Source: an uncultured Bacillaceae bacterium (GTDB lineage Bacteria; Bacillota; Bacilli; Bacillales; Caldibacillaceae). Taken from it: 24,601 bases of DNA. The notes below the pieces were generated by a model. That model saw only the letters and a program-made list of their open reading frames with translations, had not been told where the DNA came from and made no database searches. The position numbers and the translations under genes were made by a program. Where the stretch lies: assembly GCA_937934645.1 (NCBI GenBank), contig CALGYZ010000099.1, positions 1 through 24,601 of the forward strand, read 5' to 3'. Positions 20,881 to 24,601 of the stretch are shown piece after piece (the first letter of the stretch is position 1; each line of letters opens with the position of its first letter).

Positions 20881-21390
20881 TTATTTTCCTAGTAAAAATG
20901 TTTCATATACATTCCAAATACCGTTGTCCAGTTGATAAAGCAAATGGAAACGGTCAACGGTTTCGGAAAATTCAAATTTCAGAAGCCGCAGCTGGCTGTA
21001 TACATCTGTATGCTCGCTGTTTGATAAATCCTGTCCGATCGTTATATGGGGAACAAAACTGTATTCCGGCGGATTGCCAAAGCGGCCGGAGTTTAATTCA
21101 TTATACAAGCTTTCCAGTTCCGGTGTTTTTTCAACTTTTAGAAAAATTACATTGTTCACGGGATGAAAGGAACTGATTTTTTTTGCCGTCAGCGTAAACG
21201 GCCTGTGATTTTTTGCGATTTTTTCCAATTCGGCTGAAATGTTGTCGAGTTCTTCTTCTGTTGCTTCAAAAGCACTTTTTAACGTTAAATGCGGCGGAAT
21301 GAATGAATAATGTGAGTCGTATCGTTTCCGGTACTGGTTGACGAAATCTTGCAGCTTTTTTGAAGGAAAAATGACGACCCCCACCTGCAT
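20881..21390 (-). CDS. yjcG: YjcG, 2H phosphoesterase family (2'-5' RNA ligase-like)
   Basis: This is a 2H phosphoesterase fold protein; the B. subtilis structure is known but its substrate is not. The 169-residue product has both catalytic histidine motifs, HLTL (H34-x-T36) and HITI (H115-x-T117), at the expected separation. GGGAGG lies 8 bases before the ATG. The region just upstream holds a perfect 13-base inverted repeat that ends in this ribosome site, listed separately. It lies 89 bases after yjcH. Confidence 0.92.
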   Translation of the reverse strand: MQVGVVIFPSKKLQDFVNQYRKRYDSHYSFIPPHLTLKSAFEATEEELDNISAELEKIAKNHRPFTLTAKKISSFHPVNNVIFLKVEKTPELESLYNELNSGRFGNPPEYSFVPHITIGQDLSNSEHTDVYSQLRLLKFEFSETVDRFHLLYQLDNGIWNVYETFLLGK

Positions 21391-21401
21391 AACATCAACC
21401 T

Positions 21402-21445
21402 CCCATCATACTTTATAGTCATTTATTATAACAAAGTATGATGGG
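21402..21445 (-). promoter_or_regulatory. Perfect 13-base inverted repeat spanning a -10 box and touching the yjcG ribosome site
   Basis: CCCATCATACTTT (21402-21414) and AAAGTATGATGGG (21433-21445) are exact reverse complements with an 18-base centre. On the minus strand the centre contains TATAAT, and the second arm runs straight into GGGAGG, the yjcG ribosome site. No T run follows, so it is not an ordinary terminator. It may be an operator or a translation-blocking hairpin. Confidence 0.6.
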
Positions 21446-21479
21446 AATTAAAAAATAATATTTATAATATTAAATAATT

Positions 21480-22202
21480 TTATAATTCAAAAATCCGCGC
21501 TAGAGCACGTTTCAAATCATTTTGCCAATATGTCCATGTATGATCGCCGTCAAATTCATCATAAAAATAATTCATATTTTTGTCCTTCAATAATTGATAC
21601 AGACCGCGGTTTGCCGTCAGGAAGTCGGCCGTTGTCCCGTCGGTCATGTCAACATTTGTTTCTTCCTTCCCGACAACGTGGTAAATATGCATTTTTCCCC
21701 AGTTTTTGAAATTGCGGACAAGACCTTTTACGTTTTCATCGACATAAGGCGAATGCAATATTAGTTTATCAAAGGATGATGGATGGCTTAGAGAAGCCAT
21801 GAAAGAAACAGTAGCCGCCAAAGAGTCTCCCGCAAGCGCCCGGAAGCTGCTGTCCTTGCCGACAGGAAACTCTTTTTCAATAAATGGAACCAATTCATGG
21901 ACTAAAAAACGGATGTATTTTTGCTGTTTCTCTCCTTCCGGATGGTATTTGCTTCTGCGGTCACGGACATTTTTATACGGAACACCGAAAAACAATACCG
22001 GCTTTATTTCCCCGTTTTCAATTAGCTCGTCCAGTGTCCGCGGAATTCTCCCCATTTGGAAGTAATCTTTCCCGTCCTGAGCGATGCAGTATTCGTATTC
22101 ATAAATCGGTGTATATTGCGGTGGCAAATAAACGAGCAATTGCAATTCTTCTTCAAGTTCTGAACTGTAAATCGTTAAATCCTGTACATTTCCTCTGGTC
22201 AT
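21480..22202 (-). CDS. yjcH: YjcH, esterase-family alpha/beta hydrolase
   Basis: This protein resembles the putative esterase family (IroE/enterochelin-esterase D-like fold); substrate unknown. The 240-residue product has the nucleophile motif GDSLA with S127, and a C-terminal DGDHTW with H221 as the probable catalytic histidine. No signal peptide is visible, so it is cytoplasmic. I placed the start at 22202, where GGGGGATTGGAG precedes the ATG; this gives the length I recall for B. subtilis YjcH. An ATG 7 codons upstream has no ribosome site. Confidence 0.9.
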   Translation of the reverse strand: MTRGNVQDLTIYSSELEEELQLLVYLPPQYTPIYEYEYCIAQDGKDYFQMGRIPRTLDELIENGEIKPVLFFGVPYKNVRDRRSKYHPEGEKQQKYIRFLVHELVPFIEKEFPVGKDSSFRALAGDSLAATVSFMASLSHPSSFDKLILHSPYVDENVKGLVRNFKNWGKMHIYHVVGKEETNVDMTDGTTADFLTANRGLYQLLKDKNMNYFYDEFDGDHTWTYWQNDLKRALARIFEL

Positions 22203-22395
22203 TCTCCAATCCCCCGTACCCATGAATATTCATTATGCACATATAATCTTAGCATATTTTTGCATTGTCCGTATGTATAGTGCTTTGATGCATAAATTAA
22301 AAAAGGATATAACTTTCTCCTTGCATTCTAAATTTTTCAAACAGGGTAAAAATATTAGCAGTAAGCATTACAATGTACAGAAAGCAGGTGTACGA

Positions 22396-23295
22396 ATGGA
22401 TGAACTTCAAGTAGGAACAGTTGTCCATTTGCAAGTAGCACGGAAAGCACCCTTCGGATTTTTCCTGACCAATGGAAAAAAGGATGTTCTGCTCCATGAA
22501 AGCGAGGTACAGGATGAACCGGAACCGGGTGATACGGTGGAAGTGTTTTTATATCAGGATAAAGAGGGACGACTGGCTGCAACAATGACCATTCCGGATG
22601 TCCGGATCGGAAATTACGGCTGGTCCGAAGTGGTTACTGTGAATCCGGGCGGTGTTTTTATCCATATCGGGATCAGCAAAGATATTCTCATTCATAAAAG
22701 TGATTTGCCAAAATTACAAGAGGTATGGCCGCGTCCGGGCGGACAATTGTATTGCACATTGAAAACAGACCGGAACGGCCGGCTTCTCGGTCTGCCTGCC
22801 AATGAAAAGGTGATGGAAAGGCTTTTCCGGAAAGCGGGACGGGATGCGCTGAATAAGAATGTGACCGGGGTCGTTTACCGTACACTCCGGTCAGGGACGT
22901 TCATATTAACGGAGGAAGGTTACCGGGGATTTATTCATCAAAGCCAGAGGGAGAAGGAACCGTGCCTCGGTGATATTGTAAACGGCAGAATTATTGATGT
23001 AAAAGAGGACGGAACGGTAAATGTATCCCTGTTAAAAAGAAATTATGAAAAGCTCGATGAAGATGCCAGGAAAATATTGGAATACTTAGTTAAAAGAGGC
23101 GGAAAAATGCCGTATTCCGATCATAGTGCCCCGGAAGAGATCAAAAAATGTTTTGCCATGAGTAAAGGAGCTTTTAAAAGGGCAACCGGCCGGCTTATGA
23201 AAAAAGGGAAAGTGTATCAAAAAAACGGCTGGACGTATTTAACGGATCCAAATCGGCCCTGGAAGGAAGAAGAGCATGAAAAGAGGCGTGTTTAA
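22396..23295 (+). CDS. cvfB: S1-domain RNA-binding protein CvfB/YitL
   Basis: CvfB-type proteins bind RNA and affect virulence gene expression in Staphylococcus aureus; the Bacillus homologue YitL is little studied. The 299-residue product has three S1-like beta-barrels (about residues 4-62, 70-140 and 150-222, the last with GDIVNGRIIDVKEDGTVNVS). A winged-helix C-terminus follows (about 228-290: ILEYLVKRGG, MSKGAFKRATGRLMKKG). The length is the same as CvfB (300). The start ATG 22396 is 5 bases after AGGTG; the open frame extends 58 codons further upstream but that part has neither a ribosome site nor family resemblance. In B. subtilis yitL is elsewhere, so this placement is a local rearrangement. 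Confidence 0.9.
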   Translation: MDELQVGTVVHLQVARKAPFGFFLTNGKKDVLLHESEVQDEPEPGDTVEVFLYQDKEGRLAATMTIPDVRIGNYGWSEVVTVNPGGVFIHIGISKDILIHKSDLPKLQEVWPRPGGQLYCTLKTDRNGRLLGLPANEKVMERLFRKAGRDALNKNVTGVVYRTLRSGTFILTEEGYRGFIHQSQREKEPCLGDIVNGRIIDVKEDGTVNVSLLKRNYEKLDEDARKILEYLVKRGGKMPYSDHSAPEEIKKCFAMSKGAFKRATGRLMKKGKVYQKNGWTYLTDPNRPWKEEEHEKRRV

Positions 23296-23304
23296 CAACA
23301 CGCC
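23285..23304. terminator. Terminator-like hairpin between cvfB and ppaC
   Basis: GGCGTGTT (23285-23292) pairs perfectly with AACACGCC (23297-23304), loop TAAC, which holds most of the cvfB stop codon. On the minus strand it is followed by TCTTTTC, so it best fits ppaC; on the plus strand the T tail is poor. Confidence 0.6.
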
Positions 23305-23310
23305 GTACGC

Positions 23311-24240
23311 TTAATTTTCAAATGCTTTTGTCAATACGGGAACAATTTGTTTTTTCCGGGAAACTACGCCTTCCAGCAATGCTTTATTATTTTCCAGGGT
23401 TACATTATAGGCTTTTTCTACAACAGCCGTACTGTTGCCTAAAGCAAGCCCGATAGAATTGCTGTTTAAAATGTCCGTGACAACAAACAGGAATAAATCG
23501 AGGCCTTTTTCCTCAATCGACTTCCGGATCGCTTGTTCGATTTCTTCCTGTCTTTCGAGAACATCCTGAGGATCCACCGTATTTACCTGGGCGATGATTA
23601 CTTTATGTCCTGCAAGCTCAAACGGTTTCGCATCCATTGTAATAAGCTCGTCAGCGGTTTTGGTAGAAACATCTGCACCGGCTTTTAACATGGCCATCCC
23701 GTAATTTTCCAGCTCGACATTGGCAATTTCCGCCAGTTCTTTGGCTGCCCGGACATCTTCCTCCGTGCAAGTCGGTGATTTAAACAAGAGAGAATCCGAA
23801 ATGATTGCCGACAGCAACAATCCGGCAATATGTTTCGGAATGGATATATTATTTTCTTCATATAGCTTTTTTAAGATGGTGGCCGTACAACCGACCGGTT
23901 CTGCGCGGTAGTAAAGCGGGTCTTTTGTTTCAAAATCTGCGATGCGGTGATGGTCGATTACCTCAATGATTTGAACATCGCGAATATCATCAGCGCTTTG
24001 GCCGAACTCGTTATGGTCTACCAAAATGACACGGTCTGTTTCCTCCGAAACTCCGTTGACAAGCCGCGGTGCATCCACTTTAAAGTAATCGAGAGCGTAT
24101 TGGGTTTCATTGTTGATCTCACCCAGGCGGACAGCCTCAGCGTCCATGCCGAGTTCTTTTTTAAGTTCTGCATAGGCTATGGCTGAGCAAATACTGTCTG
24201 TATCCGGATTTTTATGGCCGAATATGAGTACTTTTTCCAT
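23311..24240 (-). CDS. ppaC: Manganese-dependent inorganic pyrophosphatase PpaC (class II)
   Basis: PpaC hydrolyses pyrophosphate to phosphate in the cytoplasm and so drives biosynthetic reactions. The 309-residue product, the exact family length, is a DHH phosphoesterase with metal ligands in GHKNPDTDS (H9, D13, D15), LVDHNE and IDHH, and the C-terminal DHHA2 domain with SRKKQ near the end that binds substrate. AGATGGAGTGAAG precedes the ATG. It is convergent with cvfB. B. subtilis ppaC (yybQ) lies elsewhere in that genome. Confidence 0.96.
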   Translation of the reverse strand: MEKVLIFGHKNPDTDSICSAIAYAELKKELGMDAEAVRLGEINNETQYALDYFKVDAPRLVNGVSEETDRVILVDHNEFGQSADDIRDVQIIEVIDHHRIADFETKDPLYYRAEPVGCTATILKKLYEENNISIPKHIAGLLLSAIISDSLLFKSPTCTEEDVRAAKELAEIANVELENYGMAMLKAGADVSTKTADELITMDAKPFELAGHKVIIAQVNTVDPQDVLERQEEIEQAIRKSIEEKGLDLFLFVVTDILNSNSIGLALGNSTAVVEKAYNVTLENNKALLEGVVSRKKQIVPVLTKAFEN

Positions 24241-24601
24241 TTGTACTTCACTCCATCTTTATTTTCTAAATGTTTAACAATAATATGTTACTTCAAACTT
24301 CCAAAATATACAACTTCCCTTGAATTTTTAACGGCTTTAAATTAGTATTTCTTGTTGAGTGTTATTTTACGGAATACAATGAGTTCTGCCCGGTATATAT
24401 CAGGCATTATCTGTAAATAATTTTTTTTACTCTTTTTATCAGTAGCATTGCATAAAAAGTTTAAACGAATTGTCAAGTAACAAAAATTTGACTGACGAAT
24501 TATTTCTCGAATATTCTGAATATGACTACCCATCCAAAATAAAAATAGTTGATAAGGAACTAAAGGTAGTCCTTATCCACGAATTTTCAGACTATTTAAA
24601 T
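24241..24601. other. AT-rich stretch upstream of ppaC with no convincing gene
   Basis: These 361 bases are AT-rich. The only open frame (minus strand, 24342-24533) lacks a ribosome site and resembles nothing I know. Two elements are visible: a possible ppaC promoter (24285-24313) and a hairpin near the right edge, GATAAGGAACT (24551-24561) with AGTCCTTATC (24568-24577), which has one bulged base and no clear T run. Confidence 0.6.
24285..24313 (-). promoter_or_regulatory. Possible SigA promoter for ppaC
   Basis: On the minus strand, TTGTAT (24308-24313), a 17-base spacer and TAACAT (24285-24290). Each box matches at 4 of 6 positions, so this is tentative. Confidence 0.35.

Noticed and set aside
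22222..22233. Perfect palindrome ATGAATATTCAT between yjcH and cvfB
   Set aside because: Short AT-rich palindromes are expected by chance, the dyad does not extend, and it does not line up with a convincing promoter.
24342..24533. 63-codon minus-strand frame upstream of ppaC
   Set aside because: AT-rich region, no ribosome site, unremarkable composition and no recognisable similarity.
24573..24581. Possible DnaA box TTATCCACG near the right edge
   Set aside because: A single site with one mismatch, no cluster, and no dnaA or dnaN genes nearby.

Overview
The window looks like a chromosomal segment of a spore-forming, low-to-moderate GC member of the Bacillaceae. The order spxH-yjbI-cwlQ-yjbK / yjbM-nadK-rluD family / prpE / fabI / cotO / cotZ / yjcA / spoVIF / yjcF-yjcG-yjcH follows the yjb-yjc region of Bacillus subtilis 168. 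Several genes present in 168 are absent here (yjbL, yjbQ, the thiamine genes, cotX/W/V). Several others are inserted. The genus cannot be fixed from the sequence alone. There are no rRNA or tRNA genes, CRISPR arrays, insertion sequences or phage genes.

Layout. (1) 143-2836, minus strand: SpxH adaptor and truncated haemoglobin (one operon with a good SigA promoter), then the lytic transglycosylase CwlQ and a CYTH protein (overlapping pair). (2) 3041-7718, plus strand: a small alarmone synthetase, NAD kinase and an RluD-type pseudouridine synthase, followed by a non-168 insertion. The insertion is a duplicated DUF1538 membrane protein overlapping a protein made of two PII-like domains. (3) 7772-8515, minus: PrpE, with a terminator-like hairpin in its leader. 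(4) 8754-9530: FabI, behind a probable FapR operator. (5) 9683-20342: a sporulation island. It holds CotO, CotZ/ExsY-type coat protein, YjcA, an orphan 78-residue protein, a CgeB-like glycosyltransferase, four nucleotide-sugar enzymes, a YhcN-like lipoprotein with SpoVAC-SpoVAD-SpoVAEb, a YjcZ-type miniprotein, SpoVIF and a small orphan. (6) 20392-24240: YjcF acetyltransferase, YjcG 2H phosphoesterase, YjcH esterase, the S1-domain protein CvfB/YitL and the manganese pyrophosphatase PpaC. The last 361 bases carry no convincing gene.

How the genes fit together. The sporulation island joins outer-coat structural proteins (CotO, CotZ) to an apparently complete short pathway. A Cap5G/FnlC-type 2-epimerase, a 4,6-dehydratase and an RmlD-like 4-reductase could turn UDP-GlcNAc into a UDP-N-acetyl-6-deoxy-L-hexosamine, next to a CgeB-like transferase that could place it on the spore surface. 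Five sites in the island share one spacing, AAC/ACA/ACC, 16 bases, then CATAnnnTA or one mismatch, as expected for mother-cell SigK promoters. The spoVA genes form an extra, reduced dipicolinic-acid channel operon.

The least characterised system is the DUF1538 / double-PII pair. It looks like a transporter with a dedicated PII-type regulator, and the regulator gene contains a strong internal ribosome-binding site that could also yield a single-domain PII protein.
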